NCBI RefSeq assembly: GCF_001625595.1
Contig: NZ_AUXT01000201.1
Span: forward strand, 1-64,000
DNA: 64,000 nt
Source: Pseudoalteromonas luteoviolacea NCIMB 1942
GTDB taxonomy: Bacteria; Pseudomonadota; Gammaproteobacteria; Enterobacterales; Alteromonadaceae
Direction of reading: 5' to 3'
How positions within the stretch are numbered: position 1 is the first letter of the stretch; the number at the start of each line of letters is the position of its first letter. This document shows, one piece after another, positions 54,481-63,718 of this stretch. Both the position numbers and the translations under genes were made by a program. Below the pieces are notes generated by a model that was not told the origin of the DNA, did no database searches, and saw only the letters and a list, made by a program, of their open reading frames with translations.

Positions 54481-56226
54481 CTACTTTTTGTAAATGATTT
54501 CTCCGTCTAGCAGCGTCATCACCACATTCGTTTCGGCAATTTCTGTGATTGTGCTGTCAAAGAGGTTTCTATCCAATACTACTAAATCGGCGAGTTTTCC
54601 CACTTCTATACTACCTACGAGGTGATCTTGGCGCATGGCATATGCGCTATTTAATGTGTAAGCCTCAAGTGCTTGTGCCAAAGTGATTGCTTGCGGCGTT
54701 CTAAAAATTGCGTTACTGATGCCAGTAAAAGGGTTAAATGGGCTTACATTCCAATCGCTTGAAAGTGTCAATGTGGCGTTGTTAGCAACCAAGTTTTTAA
54801 TTGGAACCAAGTCTTGTGAACGCGGATTGCCAAGTAACGGAATATTTTCTGGCCAGTGACTGGGATCGGTAAAATCGCCAGCGACTTGCGCATCTGCAAT
54901 CACGCCTAACTTGCCAAACCTTGCGTAGTCAGCCGGATCTACCACCTCCAAGTGCGTCAGTCTATGACGGGATTTACCCGTAGAGGCATTTTCAATAGCA
55001 TTGAGTGCTTCGTGAATACCTCGGTCGCCAATGGCGTGAATATTAAAGTCAAAGCCTGTAGGTTCTAGTGCTTTAATATACTGTTCTAACCTTGCTTGAG
55101 TGAAATAGTTTAGGCCTTTGTTACCTTCAAGCTCTAGCCAGTTTTGATGATAAGGTTCATGCATTGCTGCGGTTGTATTGACTAGAATCCCATCAACATA
55201 GAACTTAACTTGGTTTACTTTGAGTAAACTATCTGGCAGTGCTTGGTATAAGGACTTTAGCTTTACTATTTGGCTGGCATCGTTCATTTGCGGGTAAGCC
55301 CACAAGCCTAAATGCACGCGCAGGGTCAACTTATCTTCATCTGCCACACGTTGCCATGTTTCTAAATGCCCTCGCTGCCAATATGTTCGCGCGTCACTAA
55401 TAGAGGTGATCCCCGCTTTATTTAAGGCTGGCATTGTATATTCTACTAATCCCAAATAATCATTTTGCTGAGCATTACTCAATGAACGCATGGCCAATTC
55501 CATGACTTGATTACCAGCATTGTCATATAAAATACCATCTAGGCGCGTCTGTTCATCTCTGCCTATCACGCCACCAATTGGGTCTAAGCTATCACTATGA
55601 ATACCTGCAAGTTCTAAAGCTTTGCTATTGACCCACATTGAATGTGAAGTCTGTTCCATAATAATGACAGGGCGGTCGTTCACTGCTTCATCAAGCACAT
55701 CCAATGGACTATCCTGCATTTCGAGTAAAGTGCCGATATTATGACCGTATCCAATCAGCCACTGGGCATTCGGGTTTTGCAAGGCCGCTTCTTCTACCAA
55801 AGCAATGTACGTGTTTGTGGATGCGGCTTCAGGGATGGTAAACTGCGTGGCATTTGAACCTGATTCAAGAGGGTGCATATGTACATCGTGAAACCCTGGC
55901 ATCATCATTTTTCCAGCCAGATCGATCACTTGCGTGTTGTCACCCACATATTGCTTTGCATCTTCACTGCTGCCTACAAAAACTATTTTATTTCCTTTAA
56001 TTGCGACAGCCTGAGCCCAAGGTTTATCCTTATTTACGGTATATATATTACCGTTGGTGAATAACTGTGTAGCAAACTCACCTGCTACTTGGTCTGTCGT
56101 TGTTGGGGGTTGCGTATCGTTGCTTACATTCGCACTGTTTGTCAGGTTACTTGAATCTGAGTTACATCCTGATAGACATAGACCAGCTAACAATAAAGGA
56201 AAAATAGGCATATTTGTTACTCGCAT
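54481..56226 (-). CDS. Lipoprotein amidohydrolase, YtcJ-like
   Basis: A 581-residue amidohydrolase with a lipoprotein signal (LSGC, C21; +2 Asn). The family hallmarks are present: metal motif MPGFHDVHMHPLESG, LIGYGHN, FNIHAIGDRGIHEALNAIE, LTHLEVVDPAD, and SSDWNVSPFNP, ending with the composite-sheet segment VGSIEVGKLADLVVLDRNLF. YtcJ-type proteins hydrolyse N-acyl or formamide-like bonds; here the enzyme would face the periplasm. It is divergent from a two-component pair with a 71-base gap, which may regulate it (inference). Confidence 0.87.
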   Translation of the reverse strand: MRVTNMPIFPLLLAGLCLSGCNSDSSNLTNSANVSNDTQPPTTTDQVAGEFATQLFTNGNIYTVNKDKPWAQAVAIKGNKIVFVGSSEDAKQYVGDNTQVIDLAGKMMMPGFHDVHMHPLESGSNATQFTIPEAASTNTYIALVEEAALQNPNAQWLIGYGHNIGTLLEMQDSPLDVLDEAVNDRPVIIMEQTSHSMWVNSKALELAGIHSDSLDPIGGVIGRDEQTRLDGILYDNAGNQVMELAMRSLSNAQQNDYLGLVEYTMPALNKAGITSISDARTYWQRGHLETWQRVADEDKLTLRVHLGLWAYPQMNDASQIVKLKSLYQALPDSLLKVNQVKFYVDGILVNTTAAMHEPYHQNWLELEGNKGLNYFTQARLEQYIKALEPTGFDFNIHAIGDRGIHEALNAIENASTGKSRHRLTHLEVVDPADYARFGKLGVIADAQVAGDFTDPSHWPENIPLLGNPRSQDLVPIKNLVANNATLTLSSDWNVSPFNPFTGISNAIFRTPQAITLAQALEAYTLNSAYAMRQDHLVGSIEVGKLADLVVLDRNLFDSTITEIAETNVVMTLLDGEIIYKK

Positions 56227-56297
56227 AGTTGACTCCTGTTAGATGGCGCTACACTATCAAAGGCATGGTAACCATAAGGTAACAGTGTAGAGAGTTT

Positions 56298-56981
56298 ATG
56301 CTGGTTTTGCTTGTTGAAGACGATACTGCGCTAGCCGCTCAATTGATTGACTTTTTGCAACACGAAAATATTGAAGTGGATTATGCCGCTTCTGTTAGCA
56401 GTGCGAAAGAGATCGCTGCGCAAACAACAAAATATAGTCGTTATGATGCGGCGATTTTAGATATGGACCTGCCTGATGGCAATGGCATGAGCTTGATAAA
56501 CGAACAAATATTAGGGCAGGGTGTGCCAGTGCTATTTTGTACAGCTGCGACTGCTTTAGAAGATAAGCTTGCTGCTTTTTCTGCGGGGGCTTTGGATTAC
56601 ATAACCAAACCTTTTGACCTTCCTGAATTAGCGGTGCGGCTAAAATTATTGGCCAAGAAGCAAGGGACACAGTCTGAAAATACCTTTGAGTTAGATTCGT
56701 TATTGATTGACTTTAATACTCAAATTGCCAAACGTGGTGAACGTATTCTAGTGCTGTCGCCGCAGCAATGGTTGCTACTGAGTTTACTGACAAAAAGTGC
56801 ACCTAACCCCGTAAGTAAGGAAGATATTTTATGTAAAATTTGGCCCGACCAAGATGTGAACAACAATATGTATAAGTCGTTACTTACTCGGTTACGAAAA
56901 AATATTAGTAGAGATAGCGAACTAGGGTTGCTGCATACAATTAAAGGTCAAGGCCTTGTGCTGAGGAAGCATAGTGAGTAA
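56298..56981 (+). CDS. OmpR-family response regulator
   Basis: A 227-residue regulator. The receiver has E7/D8/D9, phospho-acceptor D55 (AAILDMDLPDGNG) and K107 in DYITKPFDLPE. A C-terminal winged helix covers about 130-225 (LVLSPQQWLLLSLLTKSAPNPVSKEDILCKIW; LLHTIKGQGLVLRK). It overlaps the kinase gene by 8 bases, so the two are translationally coupled. Divergent placement to the amidohydrolase gene suggests possible joint control. Confidence 0.88.
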   Translation: MLVLLVEDDTALAAQLIDFLQHENIEVDYAASVSSAKEIAAQTTKYSRYDAAILDMDLPDGNGMSLINEQILGQGVPVLFCTAATALEDKLAAFSAGALDYITKPFDLPELAVRLKLLAKKQGTQSENTFELDSLLIDFNTQIAKRGERILVLSPQQWLLLSLLTKSAPNPVSKEDILCKIWPDQDVNNNMYKSLLTRLRKNISRDSELGLLHTIKGQGLVLRKHSE

Positions 56982-58131
56982 AAAGCAAAGTATTACAGCA
57001 TATTTAGTTAGACGAATAGGGGCATTGTTTGTTCTGTTTGTTTTGATATGGACGCTGGTGGCAAAGTGGGTTTATCACTATGCATGGGATGATACGACCG
57101 AGTTTTACTTGCATCAGGACTTAGAGCTAGCTTTGAGTGGGCAGTTGTCTTTACCTTACCACTTCGAAGGTAAATATATTGGTGCACTCGAGCAGATGCC
57201 CGCAGAGTATCGCTCATCTGTTGAAAGCGCTGAAATCATGTTCGCCCATACCGCGTTGTTCGCTACTAAGTCTGGAGATATTTATATCCTTAAAGAGCAA
57301 GGTTTGGATGAAGAGCCGCTATATGTTGTACATTATTTTTCAGTGCAAGACTCACCAAGCTTAATGCCCATTTTTATAATCTTAGCTGGCACCATGCTGC
57401 TACCACTTGGGTTTATTATCTGGCGTATTGGCGCAAATGTTTCTAATGAGGCGGACAATGTATTAGGCAGTGTCGCAAATAGTGAAATTAAACCATCTCG
57501 GTTTTCTGAGTTTGAACAGTTTGCAGCTGTGTTTAAAACCGCCCAATTTGCCCAGCAGCATACGCTTGATCAAGAACGGTTGTTTGCTGCTTTTTTAAGC
57601 CACGAAATACGCACACCATTGACAAAGATCAGCCACAGTATGAGCAGGATACAACAGATAGATGATGTACCTTTGGAAGCTCTGGATGTACTGGAAACAC
57701 TGGCGTTAAGCCAGCAAGAACTGTCACAAATAGCACAGGGTATTTTATTATTAAGTCGGCCGAACTCGAGTCAACTACAAAGTCATGTATTGAACCATGA
57801 ACTAGAACAGTGGTGTGCTAAGTGGAAAGACCATGGATTGAATATTGATTTGAAGGGGGCAGAGAAGCAAGTGACCCAGACTGTGCATATTACACTGTTC
57901 AATTTAATGCTCACGCAAATTGCGAAAAATGCGCTACAACATGGACAGGGAACTTTAGCAGCCTTCGTTTTCGATAAAGGCATGCGATTTGAAAATCGAG
58001 TGGGTATCAACGACCTGTCTAGCGGTTATGGCCTAGGCAGCAAAATCACTAAACAGGTGTGTGACTGTTTTGGTTGGCGTGTGAGTAACCCGTCGTACGG
58101 TGAACAGTATGTGGTCGAAATTACCTTTTAG
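56974..58131 (+). CDS. Sensor histidine kinase with shortened ATPase domain
   Basis: A 385-residue kinase starting at GTG. TM1 is about 14-34, a periplasmic sensor about 36-130, TM2 about 131-152 and HisKA with H210 (AAFLSHEIRTPLTKI). The HATPase part is short. An N-box (IAKNALQHG) is present, but the DxGxG G1 box is replaced by FENRVGINDL and the G2 box is reduced to GYGLGSKI. Such reduced domains occur in several small Alteromonadales kinases. Whether it retains kinase activity is uncertain. The C-terminus is complete, and the next gene (decayed osmC-like) ends at the very next base. Confidence 0.85.
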   Translation: MSKKQSITAYLVRRIGALFVLFVLIWTLVAKWVYHYAWDDTTEFYLHQDLELALSGQLSLPYHFEGKYIGALEQMPAEYRSSVESAEIMFAHTALFATKSGDIYILKEQGLDEEPLYVVHYFSVQDSPSLMPIFIILAGTMLLPLGFIIWRIGANVSNEADNVLGSVANSEIKPSRFSEFEQFAAVFKTAQFAQQHTLDQERLFAAFLSHEIRTPLTKISHSMSRIQQIDDVPLEALDVLETLALSQQELSQIAQGILLLSRPNSSQLQSHVLNHELEQWCAKWKDHGLNIDLKGAEKQVTQTVHITLFNLMLTQIAKNALQHGQGTLAAFVFDKGMRFENRVGINDLSSGYGLGSKITKQVCDCFGWRVSNPSYGEQYVVEITF

Positions 58132-58505
58132 TTATTTTGGTTTAATTTGGGTATCTGTATTAACAGAATTTGCGAGAAAGCAGGCTTCATGCGGTTGATG
58201 ATGTAAAAGGTTAAGTGTTTTTACTATCACAGAGTTCCCTGCTTGCCATTCAACTTGCGGTTTAAGTATAACGTGTGTCATGGCTAGTTTGCCTTACGTG
58301 TTATGTTTCATTAAGCTTTCTGCGCTATCAACATAGCTATCCACATTAGTCCAGCTTTGGCTGCAAAATGCAGGAAAAGCAGCATATGGCAACTGGACTG
58401 TGAGACGCCATAGGCTTCTTCGGGGTCAATATGCGCTTCATTAGAGTAAGGAAGCGGCACAATGGTCGGTGAAGCAGACGCCTCAACTTTTGCGCCTCCA
58501 TCAAA
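58132..58505 (-). pseudogene. OsmC-family peroxidase gene, truncated and frameshifted
   Basis: Minus-strand segments assemble into the C-terminal 80% of an OsmC-type protein: FDGGAKVEASASPTIVPLPY, DPEEAYGVSQSSCHMLLFLH and FAAKAG. A one-base shift near 58345 leads to NVDSYVDSAESLMKHNT, a TAA, GKLAMTHVILKPQVEW and LLHHQPHEACFLANSVNTDT up to the stop at 58132. Both redox cysteines (SSCHM, HEACF) are recognisable. The N-terminal strands before FDGG are missing; the frame instead runs into lysR-derived sequence. It has lost its start and promoter and cannot make the normal enzyme. Confidence 0.75.
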
Positions 58506-59229
58506 TGCAGATATTGGAATCGCAGCTTGGTATGAGTTTGTTTCATCGTAAGTCACAAGGTGTGATGTTAACCGATACAGCCAAGCAATTGACTAAACAA
58601 ATCAACAAGGGGTTTGAATTAATCGGTTCTGGCGTGGGAGCCGCGACACAAATTGAATCGTTGCAACGCCTTGTACTAGAAGTGGTCCAGTCACTGTTGG
58701 AGAATTGGCTAGTACCAAGATTAAATGACTTCTATGATTGTTTTCCAAATGTTGAATTGCAATTGAACGCCTCGGAACAGTTGGTAGATTTTAATCAACG
58801 CGATATTCATGGGCATCTACACTTCGGCCATGGGTAGCAAACAGAGCTGGAGTGTGTATGAATATGTATACCCAGTCTGCTCGCCAAACTATGCCGGTGA
58901 AATTAACGCTCTGAGTAACTTTTTGACTTACCATAGCGGTGTTGAAGATGCGCCAAGTAGTATGAGTTGGGAAATGTGGTTTGAAAGCCAAGGGTTGGAT
59001 TTACCTAAACAGCTTAACTATCGGCTCCTTAGCCATGTGAGTCACACATTAACGGCGGCAAAGTATGGACAAGGCACTGCTCTTGGGTGGCATCATAATT
59101 GCGACTTGGTTACTAGATGATAAAACACTGGTGAGGTTACCAGCGATTCAATTACCGCTTTCATATCACCTAATGATGCCTAGGGACAGTGCTAAACGGC
59201 CTTTGATGCGACAGGTTACTCACTGTTAA
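58497..59229 (+). pseudogene. LysR-family regulator gene, truncated and frameshifted
   Basis: Plus-strand fragments form a LysR regulator lacking the first 40-45 residues. QILESQLGMSLFHRKSQGV starts inside the helix-turn-helix. The frame runs to 58837 (TAG), shifts to SWSVYEYVYPVCSPNYAGE..., and continues to GTALGWHHNCD. It shifts again to LLDDKTLVRLPAIQLPLSYH, ending at TAA 59229. At least two frame changes are needed. The DNA-binding part is gone, so the product cannot function. It is head-to-head with the decayed osmC-like gene, its likely former target. Confidence 0.75.
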
Positions 59230-59246
59230 AGTCTCAGTTTGCATGC

Positions 59247-60017
59247 TCACAGCCCTCGTTGAGAAGTTACAAACAGATGGTATACCCAAAGAAGCTGAAT
59301 AATGAGTAGACTTGAGCTGATATAGACAAACCAGTTTATGGTTCTAATCAGCGGAAAGTAGCCCTGCCCCTGATTACCAAATAGCCAAAACTGTCCGATT
59401 AATGCGTCTGCTAACGTCGCAAGTAATAAGCCTATGACAGGTAAATAATAGCGCTTTAGGAGGCTTAACTTAGTCGCTTTTAGAAGTAACACTAAAGCAA
59501 CGCTGGCGCATTGCGCGACTAACACGGCATAAAAACCCACTAAAATAGAAACATAAGCACCGTTATCTGGCAGTCGCATCTGCAAGTATGAGAATAACGT
59601 TACGATGCTAACAGTAGAAACCACACCTATTACTTCTTGGCGAGACACAGTCAATTGTTTAAGAAATGAAAAACTACTGCACATCAATAAGTCCGTAGCC
59701 GATTGAAAATATATAGAGAGAGTCAATCAAATAGTCATATTTTATTAAGGGATCGTAGCGATATGCATGCGGAAAATGATTGAAGTTAACTATATATCCA
59801 AACGCACAAAATAGAACACCATAAGTTAACAGCTTAGCGCTTCTAGCCCATGCTGGTAAAAGCGAGATTCAATAGAGTAGGGCCACACACGAGATAAAAC
59901 TAGCATGGTTTGAACTGCACAGATAACCCATATAAGATACTGATTCGCGACAAAATGACTTATATAAGCGCATGGTTTGCAATTTACCCCTAATTTATGG
60001 CTAAATTTGTTGTACAA
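59247..60017 (-). pseudogene. Decayed multi-helix membrane protein gene
   Basis: Three minus-strand frames join into one hydrophobic protein. The first (60017 to about 59830) ends ...SRVWPYSIESRFYQHGLEAL. The second, about 59835 to 59680, reads LLTYGVLFCAFGYIVNFNHF, then YDYLIDSLYIFSIGYGLIDV and a TAG. The third (59726 to 59247) has about four membrane helices (VIGLLLATLADALIGQFWLF; INWFVYISSSLLIIQLLWVY). At least two shifts separate them. The original protein would be about 250 residues with 6-8 helices. Family uncertain. The 159-codon open frame from 59726 could still be translated but would be only the C-terminal part. Confidence 0.55.
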
Positions 60018-60122
60018 CGTTTAACAGTTTTTTAGAGCCAAATAAACTACATTACGAAATCGAGTTTTGGTCACGGAAGCAATTTCAATTTTAAAGCCTC
60101 AAAGTAGGCATATAGGTACAAG

Positions 60123-61055
60123 ATGTCTAAAACTAAAAGTAATATAGCCATAGGTGTCGCAGCAGTAGCGCTTGCTCTATCTGTTTATAATCAAGCCCTT
60201 ACGCACTCACTACCGCAGGGTGAGCAGGCTGTATCTCAACAGCAAAACGCAGCGCGCCACGCCTCGCGGGCAGAGGCCTTAAAGAGTTCTGCGGTTGACC
60301 AAAACAGTCGCGACCTTGACTCCATGGAGAAAAGTGCGCTTCTTGAGCGCATTGAATATTTGGAAGAGCGAATTCTTGAAGTTGAAAATAGAGCTTTCTC
60401 AACTACATCGTCTGCTGACAGTATGGAGCAGACCATCTTGGCGGTATTAGAAGAAAAAGAGCGAAAAGATAAAGAACAAAACCGAGAAGATAACCCGGTA
60501 TATGGTTTTTATGATGACTTACCAAAAGGCTATGATCTCAAATTAAAAACAGATCCTGAGTTTGCAATGAAAGTCAGTCAGGATTTGCGCAGTAAAGTAC
60601 TTGATGAGAGCTTATCGCCGACAGAGCGTTTGTCTGCAATGGGTCAGTTGCAAATGAACATGTACATTCTTAACCGCACTCAGGGCGAAATGTTTGATTA
60701 TGAAACCGTTGATGCAGTGCTCGAGATCAGTCGAAATAGTCAAGATGAAAAGTTAAAAGTTCAAGCATTGGAAGTGGTCGCACACTCACCTGTGGTTGAC
60801 ACACGCATCGCTAAATCATTGCAAGATATTATTGAGAAAGAGCCTAATAAGTATATGAAAACGATGGCTGCTGAAGGACTAATCGGCCAATACTATCAGT
60901 CAGGTGAAACATCTCCGGAGCTTAAGCAGCAACTAGCAAGTGACATATTAGATTTGTATAACAACTCAAACAGTTCAGAAGCGCAATTGGTTATGCAGCG
61001 CCTGGTCCGTGATGATGAGCTACTTGAACAAATCCGCAGGGACGCAGGGCGATAA
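60123..61055 (+). CDS. Membrane-anchored coiled-coil protein of unknown function
   Basis: A 310-residue protein. An N-terminal hydrophobic helix (about 8-24) would anchor it with the bulk in the periplasm. A low-complexity linker follows, then a coiled coil (about 68-120: LLERIEYLEERILEVENRA). A helical domain from about 130 resembles HEAT-like repeats (EKLKVQALEVVAHSPVVDTRIAKSLQDIIEKEP; KTMAAEGLIGQYYQ). It is intact although flanked on both sides by decayed genes. No family name can be given. Confidence 0.75.
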   Translation: MSKTKSNIAIGVAAVALALSVYNQALTHSLPQGEQAVSQQQNAARHASRAEALKSSAVDQNSRDLDSMEKSALLERIEYLEERILEVENRAFSTTSSADSMEQTILAVLEEKERKDKEQNREDNPVYGFYDDLPKGYDLKLKTDPEFAMKVSQDLRSKVLDESLSPTERLSAMGQLQMNMYILNRTQGEMFDYETVDAVLEISRNSQDEKLKVQALEVVAHSPVVDTRIAKSLQDIIEKEPNKYMKTMAAEGLIGQYYQSGETSPELKQQLASDILDLYNNSNSSEAQLVMQRLVRDDELLEQIRRDAGR

Positions 61056-61217
61056 CTTCGCCTCGTCTGCGCCCATAAATTAAACGACATTAACCCCAAT
61101 AAATTTTTTGCACCTAATTCATTAAGTTACGCTTATGGGCTTAAATCGGCGATTGAGCAATATTGGTCAAGCTTATGGTGTTTATAGCACTTCATATTGC
61201 CCTTTTGAGGGTAAAAT

Positions 61218-61981
61218 ATGTCTAAGGTAAAAAGTTTATAAAAGTATTGGAGTATATCGAGGCAAACCTCGATACTGATCTAGACGTTCATCAGCTTTGC
61301 CAATTGGCATTTAGAAATGAGATGAAAATCATTGATATTGCTTTGAGCGCTGGTTTTGATAGCCGTGAAGCTTATTCTCGAGCATTTAAAAAGCATTTTT
61401 GCTTAAGCCCGTCAAATTTCAGAAAGTCGCCAGATTGGAGCTTGTGGCATGTTAAATACGATCCAATTTTATTACTTAGACAAAAAGTAAGCGTATGGAT
61501 ACTGTGCCAGAAGTGGAAATCACCTCTTTTGAAGAGACCTTGATTGCGGTGAATGAGCATAGAGGTGACCCGAGAAAGCTCGGCACGAGCATCAAACCGT
61601 TTATAGACTGGCGGCGAGAAAATAATTTGCCGCCAAGCGCGAGCCAGACGTTCAACTTACTATACAACGACCCAAATTTAGTGAGTGCAGATGAATATCA
61701 ATTTGATATAGGGTGCGCCATTGACTCTCCTGTAAAAGAGAATACTCTTGATGTTGTTACCAAGCGAATACCAGCCGGTGATTGCGCTGTACTAAGGCAC
61801 ATTGGTAGCGATGATACCTTAGGTATATCCGTCAACTATTTATACGTTATACGCAACTTGGCTGCCGGATTCTGTATATCAGCTTCGAGATTTTCCAATC
61901 TTCTTGGAGAGAGTGTGTTTTTTCCCTGAAGTTGCTGAATATGACGCTATTACTGATATCTACCTGCCAATCATAAAATAA
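61218..61981 (+). pseudogene. AraC-GyrI-type regulator gene with internal deletion and frameshifts
   Basis: ATG 61218 (after GAGG) gives MSKVKSL. A shift leads to KVLEYIEANLDTDLDVHQLCQLA. Next comes an abrupt join to RNEMKIIDIALSAGFDSREAYSRAFKKHF, missing about 40 residues that hold most of the first helix-turn-helix. Another shift near 61490 enters MDTVPEVEITSFEETLIAV and the GyrI-like effector domain. A last shift near 61865 enters LPDSVYQLRDFPIFLERVCF, ending EVAEYDAITDIYLPIIK at TAA 61981. AraC/Rob-type regulators with GyrI-like domains sense small hydrophobic molecules. This copy is dead. Confidence 0.75.
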
Positions 61982-61997
61982 TTAACGGGTAAATTAC

Positions 61998-62040
61998 CCT
62001 GAAAGAGATTTAGGTAAGAATACTCTCTTTCAGGTTTTTT
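61998..62040 (+). terminator. Strong intrinsic terminator after the AraC-type pseudogene
   Basis: CCTGAAAGAGA and TCTCTTTCAGG form a perfect 11-bp stem followed by TTTTTT, 17 bases past the pseudogene stop. Confidence 0.85.
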
Positions 62041-62054
62041 GAGACTCAAAGTCG

Positions 62055-62339
62055 CTATTCAGCGTGTTTATCTATGTGCCCTAAATCGCGCTCAGGGCAA
62101 AGTAAATCTCTGACACGGCGCTTTAGCTCTTTGGCATCTGGAAACCCGCCGTCTTGGACTCTGCACCAAATTAGTTGGTCATTGTAGTAAATCTCAAAAA
62201 CGCCTTTAGTCGCTGGAGCAAGCGCGACTTCTCCTAAATCCTGGCCAAATGTAGATAGCAGCTCTTGAGCAAGCCAGCCACTTCGCAAAAGCCACTGGCA
62301 CAGCACACAATAGTGAATTGTAATTTTGGGTTTATTCAT
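62055..62339 (-). CDS. SelT/SelW/SelH-family thioredoxin-like protein (Cys form)
   Basis: A 94-residue protein of the Rdx (SelW-like) family. The redox motif is C11-V-L-C14 (HYCVLCQWLLRSGWLAQELL), with Cys where eukaryotic SelW has selenocysteine. The C-terminal half carries the conserved GGFPDAKELKRRVRDLL segment. It is cytoplasmic and presumably a thiol redox protein. ATG 62339 is used; GTG 62348 three codons earlier is possible. It lies 30 bases downstream of nhaR on the same strand and may be co-transcribed. Confidence 0.88.
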   Translation of the reverse strand: MNKPKITIHYCVLCQWLLRSGWLAQELLSTFGQDLGEVALAPATKGVFEIYYNDQLIWCRVQDGGFPDAKELKRRVRDLLCPERDLGHIDKHAE

Positions 62340-62378
62340 TGCTGTCACTTTCTTGTCATTTAAGCTGTTTAGGTTGGA

Positions 62379-63272
62379 TCACTCGTCTTCTTTTTGCGCG
62401 TTTTGCACAAACTCGGAGTAAATTGAGTCTTTTATAAGTCGATCAGGCGTAAAAGCGTAATAATACTGGTAGACATTTTCTATGCTGCCAATAAATGTGA
62501 CATCATAATGCCTTTCAATTTCCGCCCTGATTGACAAAGGCGCTGGAAAAATACCAAACCCCTGTTGTCCAAGTGATTTCATCAATGCGCTATCGTCAAC
62601 ATGCCCTGCAACCGACATGTTTATCTCAAGGTCTTCGAGCCAATACTGAATGGCATTTGTTACGGGACTTGACTTGGCCGGTAAAATGATTGGCATATCT
62701 TTGAGTGCATTAGGGTAATCTTTACTCAATTTTGCGTAATAGTTAGAGTTGCCGTACAAACCAAGTTGGCTTTTACCTATCTCATGACAAAAAGCTTTAA
62801 ATGGCGTAGAGCTATCTAGTGGTTTATCGGCGAGTACTAGGTCTATTTTATGTGTCGCCATTTGTGCCAATAATTCTGATTGTTGGCCATCAATACAGTG
62901 TAAATTAGTTATGCGCTCATGCTTAATAAGTGGAGAAAGCCATTTGGAGACAAGAGATTTGGGCAGAGAGTCTGAAATGCCAACTTTCAAAGTGCGATTT
63001 AGGTTGTCTAGATCTCCACGTGTAGTCTCCAGCCACTCTTCAGCAACATTAAACATGTCATTTGCATACTGCTGGGTCAATTGACCATATTCAGTAAGCC
63101 GCAACCCTCTACCTTCTCTGAAAAATAAGGGTTTACCTAATCGTTGCTCAAGGCTAGTTATCTGAGCGCTGATAGTTTGAGGTGTGAGGTGCAGTACTTT
63201 ACTGGCTGCTGCAATACTGCCTAATTTACTGACCTGCCAAAAATAGTACAGGTGGTTATAGTTGATATTCAT
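62379..63272 (-). CDS. nhaR: LysR-family regulator NhaR-like
   Basis: A 297-residue LysR regulator whose N-terminus MNINYNHLYYFWQVSKLGSI and LHLTPQTISAQITSLEQRLG closely follows the NhaR type (INYNHLYYFW is diagnostic in my reading). Family role: sodium-responsive activator of the antiporter gene nhaA, also of stress genes. No nhaA lies in the window; the neighbours are a SelW-like gene downstream and an HPF-like gene divergent. The regulon here may therefore differ. Confidence 0.82.
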   Translation of the reverse strand: MNINYNHLYYFWQVSKLGSIAAASKVLHLTPQTISAQITSLEQRLGKPLFFREGRGLRLTEYGQLTQQYANDMFNVAEEWLETTRGDLDNLNRTLKVGISDSLPKSLVSKWLSPLIKHERITNLHCIDGQQSELLAQMATHKIDLVLADKPLDSSTPFKAFCHEIGKSQLGLYGNSNYYAKLSKDYPNALKDMPIILPAKSSPVTNAIQYWLEDLEINMSVAGHVDDSALMKSLGQQGFGIFPAPLSIRAEIERHYDVTFIGSIENVYQYYYAFTPDRLIKDSIYSEFVQNAQKEDE

Positions 63273-63416
63273 AATACTTCGTAAATTTCGATGACTAACT
63301 AAGAATTAATCAGCTTTTATCTTTGATTCCACCTTAGTAGATTTAATGCATCGACGCAATCAGTAATTTCGATACGACGTTACTTTTGAGCGTTTATTTG
63401 AACGAGGTCAATAGAT

Positions 63417-63707
63417 ATGAAATTAAATTTACGTATGACAGGCAAAATATTAGGTGCAAGCGCAAAGAGCAAAGCTACAAAGCTAATTGCAAGTAAGTTT
63501 GCTAGATACGTTAATAACATTCGTAAGGTCAAAGTACACATTGATGATGTCCCTTCGAAGCTTCATGGCACTTTGACTCAATGTAGCATTGAAGTTTTAT
63601 TGCCTGGGTTACCAAGTATTGTGGTTAAGGCTAAAGGTAAAGACTTTGCCCAAGCGATTAAACGCGCGGTCACGAACAGCGAAACAGTATTGACGCAAAA
63701 GTTGTGA
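63417..63707 (+). CDS. HPF/RaiA-family ribosome-associated protein
   Basis: A 96-residue protein of the ribosome hibernation (sigma-54 modulation / HPF-RaiA) family: VKVHIDDVPSKLHG, SIEVLLPGLPSIVVKAKGKDF and AIKRAVTNSE match the beta-alpha-beta-beta-beta-alpha fold. The N-terminal region is basic (RMTGKILGASAKSKATKLIASKFARYVNNIRKVKV, in pieces). It is not in the usual hpf site (rpoN downstream) and may be a secondary paralogue. It is divergent from nhaR, with 144 bases between starts. Confidence 0.75.
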   Translation: MKLNLRMTGKILGASAKSKATKLIASKFARYVNNIRKVKVHIDDVPSKLHGTLTQCSIEVLLPGLPSIVVKAKGKDFAQAIKRAVTNSETVLTQKL

Positions 63708-63718
63708 TGTTACTGTTA

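Noticed and set aside
58311..58556. 81-codon minus-strand frame as an independent small gene
   Set aside because: Its sequence is the middle of an OsmC protein and its first codons derive from the opposite-strand lysR fragment.
58132..61981. Sequencing error as the cause of all frameshifts here
   Set aside because: Internal deletions accompany the shifts and long genes elsewhere are intact, although raw reads would be needed for certainty.
62055..62348. Selenoprotein with a UGA-encoded residue
   Set aside because: The redox motif uses two ordinary Cys codons and the frame has no internal UGA.
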